DNA of 64,000 bases from Microbacterium sp. LCT-H2 (lineage in GTDB: Bacteria; Actinomycetota; Actinomycetes; Actinomycetales; Microbacteriaceae), in contig NZ_MODW01000002.1 in NCBI RefSeq assembly GCF_001866135.1, positions 124,001 to 188,000 on the forward strand, given 5' to 3'. A model generated the notes under the pieces. It was not told the origin of the DNA. It saw nothing but the letters and a program-made list of their open reading frames with translations, and made no database searches. Position numbers and translations under genes: made by a program. Below are positions 1-11,108 of this stretch, in pieces (position 1 is the first letter of the stretch; every line of letters begins with the position of its first letter).

Positions 1-905
1 CCCAGCGTCAGGACCGCCGGCGTCGCCGGATCCTGCCCAGCACATCGCCGAAGTTCATCGTCGGGTCCGTGCTCGTGCTCGCCATCGTGCTCTTCGCGAT
101 CATCGCGCCGTTCTTCACGCAGAACCCGCGCAGCACCGACAACCCCGCCCTCGCCGCGCCCTCGGCGGAGCACTGGCTCGGCACGACCAAGCTCGGCAAC
201 GACGTGCTTGCGCAGCTCGCCGTCGGGGCGCAGGGGTCGCTGCTCATCGGCGTGACGGCCGGCGGCATTGCCATCGTGCTCTCCCTCCTCTTCGGCGTCC
301 TGGCCGGGTACCTCGGCGGCTGGCGGGAGGACGTCCTCGCTCTCCTGACCAACGTCATGATCGTCATCCCCGGGCTGCCGCTGGTCATGGTGATCGCGTC
401 GTTCGTGCCGCAGCGCAGCTGGCAGCTCGTGGCCTTCGTCCTCGGCATCACCTCGTGGGCCGGCGCGGCCTACGTACTGCGACTACAGACCCGCTCGCTC
501 CGCACCCGCGACTACGTGTACGCCTCGAAGGTGGCGGGGGAGAAGTCCTTCCGGGTGATCCTCGTCGAGATCATGCCGAACCTGCTCCCGCTGCTGACCG
601 CGCAGTTCCTCTTCGCGATCATCTTCGCCATCCTCGGCGAGGCGGGCCTGTCCTACCTCGGCCTCGGTCCGAACTCCTCGATCACCTGGGGCTCGATCCT
701 CAACGACGCCCAGTCCGGTCAGGCTCTCGGCCGCGGGGCGTGGTGGTGGTTCGTGCCGCCGGGCATCATGATCGCGATCCTCGGCGCGGGACTCGCGCTG
801 ATCAACTTCGCCATCGACGAGGTCATCAATCCGAAGCTGCGCAACGCGCCCGATGCGGCCCGTCGTCTGCGCAAGGCCGCGAAGGAGAAGGGGGTCACCG
901 CATGA
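1..905 (+). CDS. ABC transporter permease, DppC/OppC type (5' end outside window)
   Basis: This is the second inner-membrane permease of a di/oligopeptide or opine-type ABC importer. The reading frame is open from base 3, with arginine-rich codons before the first membrane segment, so the true start lies upstream and the GTG at 69 is only internal. Hydrophobic segments appear around codons 21-40, 80-100, 115-135 and near the C-terminus. The EAA loop that contacts the ATPases is visible as KVAGEKSFRVILVEIMPN, roughly codons 177-195, in the usual place for the BPD_transp_1 fold. The stop overlaps the next gene by 4 bp (ATGA), so it is cotranscribed with the two ATPase genes downstream. The substrate cannot be told because the binding protein lies outside the window. 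Confidence 0.9.
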   Translation, partial: QRQDRRRRRILPSTSPKFIVGSVLVLAIVLFAIIAPFFTQNPRSTDNPALAAPSAEHWLGTTKLGNDVLAQLAVGAQGSLLIGVTAGGIAIVLSLLFGVLAGYLGGWREDVLALLTNVMIVIPGLPLVMVIASFVPQRSWQLVAFVLGITSWAGAAYVLRLQTRSLRTRDYVYASKVAGEKSFRVILVEIMPNLLPLLTAQFLFAIIFAILGEAGLSYLGLGPNSSITWGSILNDAQSGQALGRGAWWWFVPPGIMIAILGAGLALINFAIDEVINPKLRNAPDAARRLRKAAKEKGVTA

Positions 906-1756
906 GCGACGCCGTGCTCACCGCCAGGAACGTCTCGATCGAGTACGAGGTTGACCCGCCCGTCAAAGCCGTCCGCGACGTGTCGCTGACCCTCCACCGG
1001 GGTGAGATCCTCGGACTCGCGGGGGAGTCGGGCTGCGGCAAGACGACCCTCGCGTACGGGATGAACCGGCTGCTCAAGGCGCCGGCGCTGATGACCGACG
1101 GCGAGATCGTTTTCCACGACCGCGACGGCCATGACATCGACGTCGTCGGACTCGACGGGGACGGGCTGCGCGCCTTCCGCTGGGACAAGATCTCGATGGT
1201 CTTCCAGGGGGCGATGAACTCCCTCAACCCCGTCATCTCCGTCCGCGCGCAGATCTTCGACATCTTCGACACCCACCGCCCCGGAATGTCGAAGAAGGCC
1301 AAGCAGGAGCGCGCCGAGGAGCTGCTCACGCTCGTCGGCGTCGACCCCGGCCGGCTCACGAGCTTCCCGCACGAGCTCTCCGGCGGCATGCGCCAGCGCA
1401 TGATGATCGCGATGGCGCTCGCGCTCGACCCGCAGGTCATGATCATGGACGAGCCCACCACGGCGCTCGACGTGGTCGTGCAGCGCGGCATCATCCGGGA
1501 GATCATGCGCCTGCGCGAGAAGCTCGGCTTCGCCGTCATCTTCATCACCCACGATCTGCCCATGCTGATCGAGATCAGCGACCGCATCGCGGTCATGCTG
1601 CAAGGGCGGATCGTCGAGCAGGGCACCGCGGAGGAGATCTACCGCAACCCGCAGCACGAGTACACCCAGCGGCTGCTGTCGAGCTTCCCGTCCCTCACGG
1701 GCGAGCGAGGCGACTTCGTCCGCAGCGGCGGCGTGAACCGGGAGGTCATCCGATGA
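902..1756 (+). CDS. Oligopeptide ABC transporter ATP-binding protein, DppD type
   Basis: This is the first of two ATPases that power the importer whose permease ends at 905. The start is the ATG of an ATGA overlap with that permease, giving 284 residues. Walker A is GESGCGKTT near residue 42, the ABC signature is LSGGMRQR near 160, and Walker B is IMDEPTTALD near 182. The C-terminal HEYTQRLL segment belongs to the oligopeptide-transporter C-terminal domain that marks DppD/OppD proteins. It overlaps the next gene by 4 bp and very likely forms a heterodimer with that product on the cytoplasmic face. Function as a peptide-type transporter ATPase is secure; the ligand is not. Confidence 0.93.
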   Translation: MSDAVLTARNVSIEYEVDPPVKAVRDVSLTLHRGEILGLAGESGCGKTTLAYGMNRLLKAPALMTDGEIVFHDRDGHDIDVVGLDGDGLRAFRWDKISMVFQGAMNSLNPVISVRAQIFDIFDTHRPGMSKKAKQERAEELLTLVGVDPGRLTSFPHELSGGMRQRMMIAMALALDPQVMIMDEPTTALDVVVQRGIIREIMRLREKLGFAVIFITHDLPMLIEISDRIAVMLQGRIVEQGTAEEIYRNPQHEYTQRLLSSFPSLTGERGDFVRSGGVNREVIR

Positions 1757-2610
1757 GCGTGGACGGGACGAGGCGCGACGGCACCCTCGAGGCGAGGAAC
1801 CTCGTCAAGGACTTCCACCTGCGGTCAGGGTTCCGCACGCGCGTGCTGCACGCGGTGAAGGACGTGTCGTTCACGCTGGAGGCGGGGCGGACCACGGCTC
1901 TGGTCGGCGAGTCCGGTTCGGGCAAGTCGACCATCGCCCGGATGCTGATGAAGCTGGAGACGCCGACCTCGGGAAGCATCCTGCTCGACGGCGAGGAGTC
2001 CGGCACGCGGGGGACGGCTCTCGAGCGCTACCGGTCGGACGTGCAGATGGTCTTCCAGGACCCGTTCGCCTCGCTCAACCCGTTCCACACGATCGTCCAT
2101 CACCTGGAGCGTCCGATCCGGCTGCACCACCCGAAGCTGGACGGCGGCGAGGTGCGGGCGCGGGCGATCGAGCTGCTGGAGCGTGTGCGGCTCACCCCGG
2201 GGGAGAACTTCGCCGAACGGCGTCCGCACGAGCTCTCCGGCGGGCAGCGGCAGCGCGTGGCGATCGCGCGGGCCCTCGCTCCCGGTGCCCGGTTCATCGT
2301 GGCCGACGAGCCGGTGTCGATGCTCGACGTGTCGATCCGGCTCGGCGTCCTCAACCTGCTCGCCGAGCTGCAGCGCGAGGAGAACCTCGGCGTCCTCTAC
2401 ATCACGCACGACCTCGCGACCGCGCGGCACTTCTCCGACGACATCATGGTCCTCTTCCAGGGTGACGTCGTGGAGCGGGGAACGGCCGACGAGGTGATCC
2501 TGAGCCCGCAGCACGAGTACACCAAGACCCTCCTGGCGGCGGCACCGGAGCCGGAGAACCTCGGCAGGCTCCGCGACGAGGTCCGGGCGGAGCTCGCCCT
2601 GGGCTCCTGA
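1753..2610 (+). CDS. Oligopeptide ABC transporter ATP-binding protein, DppF type
   Basis: This is the second ATPase of the operon, 285 residues, starting at the ATG of an ATGA overlap with the preceding ATPase. Walker A is GESGSGKST (near residue 55), the signature is LSGGQRQRVAIARAL, and Walker B reads VADEPVSMLD. The C-terminal HEYTKTLLAAAPEP segment is typical of DppF/OppF. It is the last gene of this transporter operon. Only about 20 bases separate its stop from the probable promoter of the glycine cleavage operon. Confidence 0.93.
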   Translation: MSVDGTRRDGTLEARNLVKDFHLRSGFRTRVLHAVKDVSFTLEAGRTTALVGESGSGKSTIARMLMKLETPTSGSILLDGEESGTRGTALERYRSDVQMVFQDPFASLNPFHTIVHHLERPIRLHHPKLDGGEVRARAIELLERVRLTPGENFAERRPHELSGGQRQRVAIARALAPGARFIVADEPVSMLDVSIRLGVLNLLAELQREENLGVLYITHDLATARHFSDDIMVLFQGDVVERGTADEVILSPQHEYTKTLLAAAPEPENLGRLRDEVRAELALGS

Positions 2611-2628
2611 GCGGGCGGGGGAGACCGC

Positions 2629-2634
2629 TAGACT
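2629..2634 (+). promoter_or_regulatory. Candidate -10 box of the gcvTHP operon
   Basis: The hexamer TAGACT lies 33 bases before the first aptamer of the glycine riboswitch. It has the same TANNNT form as many other candidate -10 boxes in this window. Transcription would start near 2641. I see no clear -35 box. Confidence 0.45.
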
Positions 2635-2666
2635 GAACCCACAATCGAAGACAGGCCGAACGACCG

Positions 2667-2850
2667 ACGCGGGAGAGCCCCGGCGCATGCAGCCGGGCAC
2701 CGAAGGAGCAAGCCTCCCCGCCAATCTCTCAGGTACGCGTACCGCGGAGGTCCGGCCGCTCTGAAAAGCGATCCCGAGCACCGGGGGATCCGCCGACGGT
2801 GAAAGCCCTGCGCACGCGGGCGAAGCTCTCAGGCCCATGACAGAGGGGGA
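2667..2850 (+). promoter_or_regulatory. Tandem glycine riboswitch
   Basis: The leader of gcvT carries both aptamers of a cooperative glycine riboswitch. The first runs from GGGAGAG (2671) through CCGAAGGAGCAAG (2700) to AATCTCTCAGG (2723-2733). After a short linker (2734-2790) the second shows GGTGAAAGCC (2798) and GAAGCTCTCAGGCCCATGACAGAGGGGG (2822-2849, here given as a position range). These are the signature conserved segments of the glycine riboswitch family. The element lies 50 bases before gcvT, so glycine should switch on its own degradation operon. In this family the two aptamers bind glycine together and usually act as an ON switch. Confidence 0.95.
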
Positions 2851-2857
2851 GTTCCCA

Positions 2858-2876
2858 GGGACGACGTCGTCGTCCC
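2858..2876 (+). promoter_or_regulatory. Hairpin in the riboswitch expression platform
   Basis: GGGACGA pairs with TCGTCCC around a 5-base loop, directly between the second glycine aptamer and the ribosome site of gcvT. There is no T-run, so it may act in Rho-independent pausing or in masking of translation rather than as a classic terminator. Its role is inferred from position. Confidence 0.45.
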
Positions 2877-2901
2877 GCCCGACCCAGCCCGGGAGAACTC
2901 C

Positions 2902-4017
2902 ATGTCCGACCCCCGCTACACCACGTTGCGCGAGCGCCATGAGGCGCTCGGCGCCTCCTTCACCGATTTCGGCGGCTGGCAGATGCCGGTGCGCTACACG
3001 TCCGACCTCGCCGAGCACCACGCGGTGCGGCAGGCGGCGGGCATCTTCGACATCTCGCACATGGCGGAGTTCTCGGTCCGCGGCACCGGCGCCGCGGCCT
3101 TCCTCGACTACGCGCTCGCCGGACGGCTGTCGGCGCTCCCGATCGGCAAGGCGAAGTACTCGCTGCTGCTGACGCCCGAGGGCGGCATCGTCGACGACGT
3201 GATCGTCTACCGCCTGGCCGACGACGACTTCCTCATCATCTCCAACGCGGGCAACCGCGACGCGGTGCGGCAGGCGCTCACCGTGCGCGTGGCGGACGCG
3301 GACGCGGGCGCCGTGGAGGTCGCCGACGTCTCGGACGACTACGCGCTGATCGCCGTTCAGGGCCCGCGGGCCGAGGAGATCCTCGCGGCGACGGCGGGCA
3401 TCGCCGACGTCAGCGTCCCCTGGGCGGAGCAGAAGTACTACGCGTGGGCGACCGCGTCGTTCGCCGGGGAGCCGCTGCTCCTCGCCCGCACCGGCTACAC
3501 CGGGGAGGACGGCTTCGAGCTCCTCGTCCCGGCCGCCCACGCCACCGCGCTGTGGGACGCCGTGCTCGACGCCGGCGCCCCGCACGGCCTGGTGCCCGCC
3601 GGCCTCGCCGCCCGCGACACGCTCCGCCTGGAGGCGGGCATGCCGCTGTACGGGCATGAGCTCAGCCTCGACACCGCACCCGCCCAGGCCGGCCTCGGCC
3701 GGGTCGTGGTCGCCGCGAAGGAGCGTTTCGTCGGCAAGGAGGCACCGGCACCGGCCGACGACGCCCGCATCCTCGTCGGGCTGACGGCGGAGGGGCGACG
3801 CGCCGGCCGCGCCGGCTACGCGGTCGTCGACGCCGACGGCTCTCCGATCGGCGAGATCACCAGCGGCGCTCTGAGCCCGACGCTGGGCCACCCCATCGCG
3901 ATGGCCTTCGTCGACCCTTCTTCCGCCGAGGAGGGAACCGCAGTATTCCTTGATGTGCGGGGGACCCGTATCCCCGCGACCGTGACCGCCCTGCCTTTCT
4001 ACCGGAGGAACAAATGA
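2902..4017 (+). CDS. gcvT: Glycine cleavage system T protein (aminomethyltransferase)
   Basis: GcvT moves the methylene group from the aminomethyl-lipoyl arm of GcvH to tetrahydrofolate and releases ammonia. The 371-residue length is normal. Typical family segments are visible: FGGWQMPV near residue 26, [11 protein letters not shown] near 93, [10 protein letters not shown] near 199, and the C-terminal [13 protein letters not shown] barrel segment. The ATG follows a purine-rich GGGAGAA stretch, and the gene is first in the operon behind the glycine riboswitch. Its stop overlaps gcvH by 4 bp. Confidence 0.97.
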   Translation: MSDPRYTTLRERHEALGASFTDFGGWQMPVRYTSDLAEHHAVRQAAGIFDISHMAEFSVRGTGAAAFLDYALAGRLSALPIGKAKYSLLLTPEGGIVDDVIVYRLADDDFLIISNAGNRDAVRQALTVRVADADAGAVEVADVSDDYALIAVQGPRAEEILAATAGIADVSVPWAEQKYYAWATASFAGEPLLLARTGYTGEDGFELLVPAAHATALWDAVLDAGAPHGLVPAGLAARDTLRLEAGMPLYGHELSLDTAPAQAGLGRVVVAAKERFVGKEAPAPADDARILVGLTAEGRRAGRAGYAVVDADGSPIGEITSGALSPTLGHPIAMAFVDPSSAEEGTAVFLDVRGTRIPATVTALPFYRRNK

Positions 4018-4391
4018 CCGACCTCAGCGCACTCCGCTACACCGACGAGCACGAATGGATCGCCGGTGACGGCGCCACCGTCACCATCGGCATCACCGAC
4101 TACGCCGCCGAGAAGCTGGGGGACGTCGTCTTCGTCGAGCTCCCCGCCGTCGGCACCGAGCTGACCGCCGGCTCCGTCGTCGGCGAGATCGAGTCCACCA
4201 AGTCGGTCGGGGAGCTCTACGCCCCGGTCGCCGGCACCGTCGTCGAGATCAACGACGCCGTCGTCGACGATCCCTCGCTCGTCAACGCCGAGCCGTTCGA
4301 GGGCGGCTGGCTGCTCAAGGTGTCCGTCGCCGCCGGTGCGCTGGACGGACTGCTGGACCGCGACGCGTACGTCGCACTCACGGAGGGCTGA
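4014..4391 (+). CDS. gcvH: Glycine cleavage system H protein (lipoyl carrier)
   Basis: GcvH is the small lipoylated shuttle that carries the aminomethyl group from GcvP to GcvT. The product has 125 residues. The lipoyl-accepting lysine is K63 in the motif [10 protein letters not shown], and the N-terminal DEHEWI segment is diagnostic. The start forms an ATGA overlap with gcvT. The gene is followed after 7 bp by gcvP, so the three subunits are translated from one message. Confidence 0.97.
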   Translation: MTDLSALRYTDEHEWIAGDGATVTIGITDYAAEKLGDVVFVELPAVGTELTAGSVVGEIESTKSVGELYAPVAGTVVEINDAVVDDPSLVNAEPFEGGWLLKVSVAAGALDGLLDRDAYVALTEG

Positions 4392-4398
4392 TCCGGAC

Positions 4399-7293
<2,895 letters not shown>

Positions 7294-7308
7294 CACGGAC
7301 CCGCACGA

Positions 7309-7351
7309 CGAACGGCGTCGCGCCCGCCTCCCGGCGGCGCGGCGCCGTTCG
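7309..7351 (+). terminator. Hairpin terminator after gcvP
   Basis: CGAACGGCG (7309-7317) pairs with CGCCGTTCG (7343-7351), with more G-C pairing possible inside. There is no T-run, which is usual in high-GC actinobacteria. It separates the gcv operon from the second peptide transporter operon. Confidence 0.6.
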
Positions 7352-7439
7352 GGTTACGCCATGTTTCCGTCATGTGACAGATGGTCACCACTCAGTAACA
7401 GTTCGTTAGCCGAACGTCCTGGACGCGCGACCACCGGGT

Positions 7440-7502
7440 TACGCTCAGGTATCCCTGCGCGCTCGATGATGAGCCGCGCAGAATTCCCACGTCCACAGGA
7501 GG
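7440..7502 (+). promoter_or_regulatory. Candidate promoter and ribosome site of the peptide-transporter operon
   Basis: A TACGCT -10-like hexamer at 7440-7445 would start a leader of about 57 bases. AGGAGG at 7497-7502 is a near-perfect Shine-Dalgarno site 6 bases before the GTG at 7509. It is the strongest ribosome site in the window, as expected for an abundant binding protein. An imperfectly placed inverted pair GTTCG/CGAAC at 7401-7415 lies just upstream and could be an operator. Confidence 0.5.
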
Positions 7503-7508
7503 ACAAAA

Positions 7509-9143
7509 GTGAAGCGCAACAAGATCGCCCTCGCGGGCAGCGCACTGTTCGTGATCGGCGCCCTGACCCTGGCAGGCTGCGCCAGCGGCGGCGGCAACGA
7601 TTCCGCGGAGGAGACGCCCTCGGGTGACCCGACCGCGGTGATCTCGGTCAACAACACCGAGCCGCAGAACCCCCTCATCCCGACCAACACCAACGAGGTC
7701 GGCGGCGGCCTGGTGCTGCAGAGCATCTTCGCGGGCCTGGTGTACTACGACGCCGAGGGCGCCGTGCACAACGATCTCGCCGAGTCGATCGAGACCGAGG
7801 ACGCGCAGACCTACACGATCAAGATTAAGGCCGACCAGACCTTCGCCAACGGAGACCCTGTCGACGCCGAGTCGTTCGTCAAGGCCTGGAACTACGGTGC
7901 CGCGCTCGACAACAAGCAGCTCTCGAGCTACTTCTTCGAGTCCATCGAGGGCTTCTCCTATGAGGAGAACGTGCCGGAGCTCTCCGGCCTCAAGGTCGTC
8001 GACGACCTGACCTTCACCGTCAAGCTGAAGCAGCCGGAGTCCGACTTCCCGCTGCGCCTGGGCTACACCGCGTTCTTCCCGCTGCCGGCCTCGGCCTGGG
8101 ACGACCTCGAGGCCTTCGGCGAGAACCCGATCGGCAATGGCCCGTACGTCTTCGCGGAAGAGGGCGCCTGGCGGCACAACGAGAGCATCGAGCTCGTCAA
8201 GAACGAGGACTACACCGGCCCGCGCGAGGCGCAGAACGGTGGCGTCGACATGAAGCTCTACGCCAGCACCGAGGCGGCCTATGCCGACCTCCAGGGTGGC
8301 GAGCTCGACATCATCCAGGAGATCCCGGACACCGCTCTGCAGACGTTCGAGACCGACTTCCCGGACCGCACGGTGAACCAGCCGGCCGCGGCGAACGCCA
8401 CCATCACCATTCCGGAGCGCCTCGAGCACTTCAGCGGTGAAGAGGGCCAGCTGCGCCGCGCGGCGATCTCGCACGCCATCAACCGTGAGGAGATCACCGA
8501 CGTGGTCTTCAGCGGCACCCGCACGCCGATGAAGGACTTCACCTCGCCGGTGATCGACGGCTACTCCGAGGACATCCCCGGCTCCGACGTGCTCGACTTC
8601 GATGCCGACAAGGCGAAGGAGCTGTGGGCCGAGGCCGACGCTATCGCACCGTGGACCGGATCCTTCCAGATCCAGTACAACGCCGACGGCCCCAACCAGG
8701 GCTGGGTCGACGCGGTCGCGAACCAGATCAAGAACAACCTCGGCATCGAGGCCTCGGGTAAGCCGATCCCGACCTTCGCCGAGCACCGCACGCTGATCAC
8801 CGAGGACAAGGCGACCACCGCCTTCCGTACCGGCTGGCAGTTCGACTACCCGTCGATGTTCAACGGCCTCGGCCCGATCTTCGGTACGGGTGCAGGCTCG
8901 AACGACGGCGACTACTCGAACCCGGAGTTCGACAAGCTCCTCGACGAGGGGTCTGCGGCCCCGGACGTCGAGGCGGGCATCGCCAAGTTCCAGGAGGCGC
9001 AGGAGATCCTCTTCCAGGACCTCCCTGCCATCCCGCTGTGGTACACCAACGCCATGGGCGCCTGGGGCGAGTCGGTCGAGAACGTCGAATTCGGGTGGGA
9101 CACCTGGCCGATCCTCTACCAGGTCACGAAGGACGGCGAGTAA
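7509..9143 (+). CDS. Peptide ABC transporter substrate-binding lipoprotein
   Basis: This is a family-5 extracellular solute-binding protein (OppA/DppA type) that captures peptides outside the membrane and delivers them to the permeases encoded next. The 544-residue product has a lipoprotein signal: basic MKRNK, a hydrophobic stretch, then the lipobox LAGC with the acylated cysteine at C24 and a Gly/Ser-rich linker. The body shows SBP_bac_5 features such as FANGDPVDAESFVKAWNY. The GTG start is fixed by AGGAGG 6 bases upstream. A large hairpin separates it from the permease genes, consistent with more binding protein than permease being made. Confidence 0.94.
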   Translation: MKRNKIALAGSALFVIGALTLAGCASGGGNDSAEETPSGDPTAVISVNNTEPQNPLIPTNTNEVGGGLVLQSIFAGLVYYDAEGAVHNDLAESIETEDAQTYTIKIKADQTFANGDPVDAESFVKAWNYGAALDNKQLSSYFFESIEGFSYEENVPELSGLKVVDDLTFTVKLKQPESDFPLRLGYTAFFPLPASAWDDLEAFGENPIGNGPYVFAEEGAWRHNESIELVKNEDYTGPREAQNGGVDMKLYASTEAAYADLQGGELDIIQEIPDTALQTFETDFPDRTVNQPAAANATITIPERLEHFSGEEGQLRRAAISHAINREEITDVVFSGTRTPMKDFTSPVIDGYSEDIPGSDVLDFDADKAKELWAEADAIAPWTGSFQIQYNADGPNQGWVDAVANQIKNNLGIEASGKPIPTFAEHRTLITEDKATTAFRTGWQFDYPSMFNGLGPIFGTGAGSNDGDYSNPEFDKLLDEGSAAPDVEAGIAKFQEAQEILFQDLPAIPLWYTNAMGAWGESVENVEFGWDTWPILYQVTKDGE

Positions 9144-9158
9144 GTCTGACAGCACGAA

Positions 9159-9198
9159 CCTGTGAGGCGGTGACGGTCGTCCGTCGCCGCCTCACAGG
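9159..9198 (+). terminator. Strong intercistronic hairpin between binding protein and permease genes
   Basis: CCTGTGAGGCGG (9159-9170) pairs perfectly with CCGCCTCACAGG (9187-9198). GACGG/CCGTC pair inside, with one T-G wobble, around the 4-base loop TCGT. The result is an 18-bp stem. There is no T-run. It probably stabilises the 3' end of the binding-protein message and reduces read-through into the permease genes. Confidence 0.75.
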
Positions 9199-9244
9199 CT
9201 GTGTTGGTCACACTGACTCCGCCTCCTGACTACGGGACAGACGC

Positions 9245-10171
9245 ATGCTCGGCTACATCCTGAGACGTCTTCTGCAGGTGATCCCCGTCTTCTTCGGGGC
9301 CACCCTGCTCATCTACTTCCTCGTGTTCGCCATGCCCGGTGACCCGATTCTCGGGCTCTTCGGCGACCGGACCCCGAACCCGGCCGTGGTGGCACAGCTG
9401 CGCGAGCAGTACCACCTGGACGACCCGTTCCTAGTGCAGTACTGGTACTACATCACCGGTGTCTTCCAGGGCGACCTCGGCACGACCTTCTCCGGCCGGC
9501 CGGTGTCGACCGTGCTGGCCGAGACGCTTCCCGTCACCGGTCGACTCGCGGTGATGGCCATCGCTATCGAGTTCACGCTGGCGATCATCATCGGCACGAT
9601 CTCGGCGCTGCGCAAGGGCAAGCTCTTCGACCACACGATGCTCATCGTCGCGCTCGTGGCGATCGCGATCCCGATCTTCGTCGTCGCGTTCCTGGCGCAG
9701 TACTTCCTCGCGATCAAGCTGGGCTGGTTCAAGCCGACCGTCGGGTCGGACAACGACTGGGGTGGCCTGTGGCTGCCGGCCATCGTGCTCGGCTTCAGCC
9801 TGTACGCCGTGAGTATGCGGCTGATGCGCAGCTCGGTCATCGACACGCTCAACCAGGACTGGGTGCGCACCGCGTACAGCAAGGGACTGTCGCGCGGTCG
9901 CGTGATCCCCGTGCACGTGCTCCGCAACTCCCTCATCCCGGTGATCACGAACTCGGCGACGAACTTCGGCGTGCTGCTCGTCGGCGCGACCGTGACCGAG
10001 GGCATCTTCAATGTGCCGGGCGTCGGCAACACCTTGTACCAGGCCGCGATCCGCAACGAGGGGCCGACGGTGGTTTCCTTCGTCACGGTGTTCGTGATCC
10101 TGTACGTCGTGGTCAACCTCATCATCGACCTGCTGTACGGTCTGCTCGACCCAAGGATCCGCTATGCCTGA
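9245..10171 (+). CDS. Peptide ABC transporter permease, DppB/OppB type
   Basis: First permease subunit of the importer, 308 residues with about six membrane segments; the first is at residues 10-30. The N-terminal MLGYILRRLLQVIPVFFGAT is the classic start of DppB-type permeases, and FGDRTPNPAVVAQLREQYHLD is the usual first periplasmic loop region (seen at residues 40-60). The EAA loop falls near residue 220 (YSKGLSRGRVIPVHVLRN). The gene sits 101 bp after the binding-protein gene, beyond the intercistronic hairpin, and overlaps the second permease by 8 bp. Confidence 0.95.
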   Translation: MLGYILRRLLQVIPVFFGATLLIYFLVFAMPGDPILGLFGDRTPNPAVVAQLREQYHLDDPFLVQYWYYITGVFQGDLGTTFSGRPVSTVLAETLPVTGRLAVMAIAIEFTLAIIIGTISALRKGKLFDHTMLIVALVAIAIPIFVVAFLAQYFLAIKLGWFKPTVGSDNDWGGLWLPAIVLGFSLYAVSMRLMRSSVIDTLNQDWVRTAYSKGLSRGRVIPVHVLRNSLIPVITNSATNFGVLLVGATVTEGIFNVPGVGNTLYQAAIRNEGPTVVSFVTVFVILYVVVNLIIDLLYGLLDPRIRYA

Positions 10172-11108
10172 CCCCACCACGCAGAATCACTATGTCGCTC
10201 CGGTCGAGACGGAGACCATCTCCGTCGATGCCGTGCGGATCGCGGAGAAGCCGCGAAACCTGTGGCGAGACGCGTGGACTGACCTGCGTCGTCGTCCGTT
10301 GTTCTGGTTCTCGGTCATCCTCGCGCTGTTCTTCCTGGCGATGGCCCTGTTCCCCACGTTGTTCACGTCGGTACCGCCCAACAGCCAGTGTGAGCTGTCC
10401 AACAGCAATGCCGGCCCCGCGGACGGTCACCCGCTCGGCTATACGTTCCTGGGATGCGACATATACTCCCGTATCGTCTGGGGCGCACAGACCTCGCTCT
10501 CCGTCGGGCTCCTCGCGACCGCGATCTCCTCGATTCTCGGTCTGATCATGGGGGCGCTCGCGGGGTTCTACGGCGGCTGGCTCGACTCGGTGCTGTCTCG
10601 GATTGGCGACATCTTCTTTGCCATCCCGTACATCCTCGCCGCCGTCGTCGTCATGACGGTCTTCTCCCAGTACCGCTCGGTGCCCGTGCTCGCACTCGCC
10701 ATCGGTGGCTTCGCGTGGGCGGCGACTGCGCGCGTCGTGCGGGCCGAGGTGCTCCGCGTCCGGCAGTCCGACTTCGTCGTGGCCTCCCGCGCGCTCGGGC
10801 GCTCGAAGTTCCGCACGCTGGTGGGACACGTCATCCCGAACGCGCTCGCGCCGCTGCTCGTGGTGACGACGCTGGGACTCGCTGCCTCGATCGTCGCGGA
10901 GGCCACGTTGTCGTTCCTCGGCGTCGGTCTCGGAAGCGACGTGATGTCGTGGGGAAATGACATCGGACAGGCGCAGAAATCGCTGCGTGTGGCGCCCATG
11001 GCTCTCATCTATCCGTCGATCGCGCTCACGCTGGCCGTGCTCGCCTTCGTCAGCCTCGGCGAGCTCATCCGAGACGCCATCGACCCGAAGGCGAGGGCAC
11101 GGCGATGA
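10164..11108 (+). CDS. Peptide ABC transporter permease, DppC/OppC type
   Basis: Second permease subunit, 314 residues, with a long cytoplasmic N-terminus before the first membrane segment (near residues 48-66), as usual for the DppC type. The EAA loop is ASRALGRSKFRTLVGHVIPN near residue 208. The ATG lies within the end of the preceding gene (ATGCCTGA), which suggests translational coupling. Its own stop overlaps the ATPase gene by 4 bp. Confidence 0.95.
   Translation: MPDPTTQNHYVAPVETETISVDAVRIAEKPRNLWRDAWTDLRRRPLFWFSVILALFFLAMALFPTLFTSVPPNSQCELSNSNAGPADGHPLGYTFLGCDIYSRIVWGAQTSLSVGLLATAISSILGLIMGALAGFYGGWLDSVLSRIGDIFFAIPYILAAVVVMTVFSQYRSVPVLALAIGGFAWAATARVVRAEVLRVRQSDFVVASRALGRSKFRTLVGHVIPNALAPLLVVTTLGLAASIVAEATLSFLGVGLGSDVMSWGNDIGQAQKSLRVAPMALIYPSIALTLAVLAFVSLGELIRDAIDPKARARR

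Noticed and set aside
4336..4398. Upstream extension of gcvP to an ATG at 4336
   Set aside because: It overlaps gcvH, has no family similarity, and the GTG at 4399 gives the normal GcvP N-terminus.
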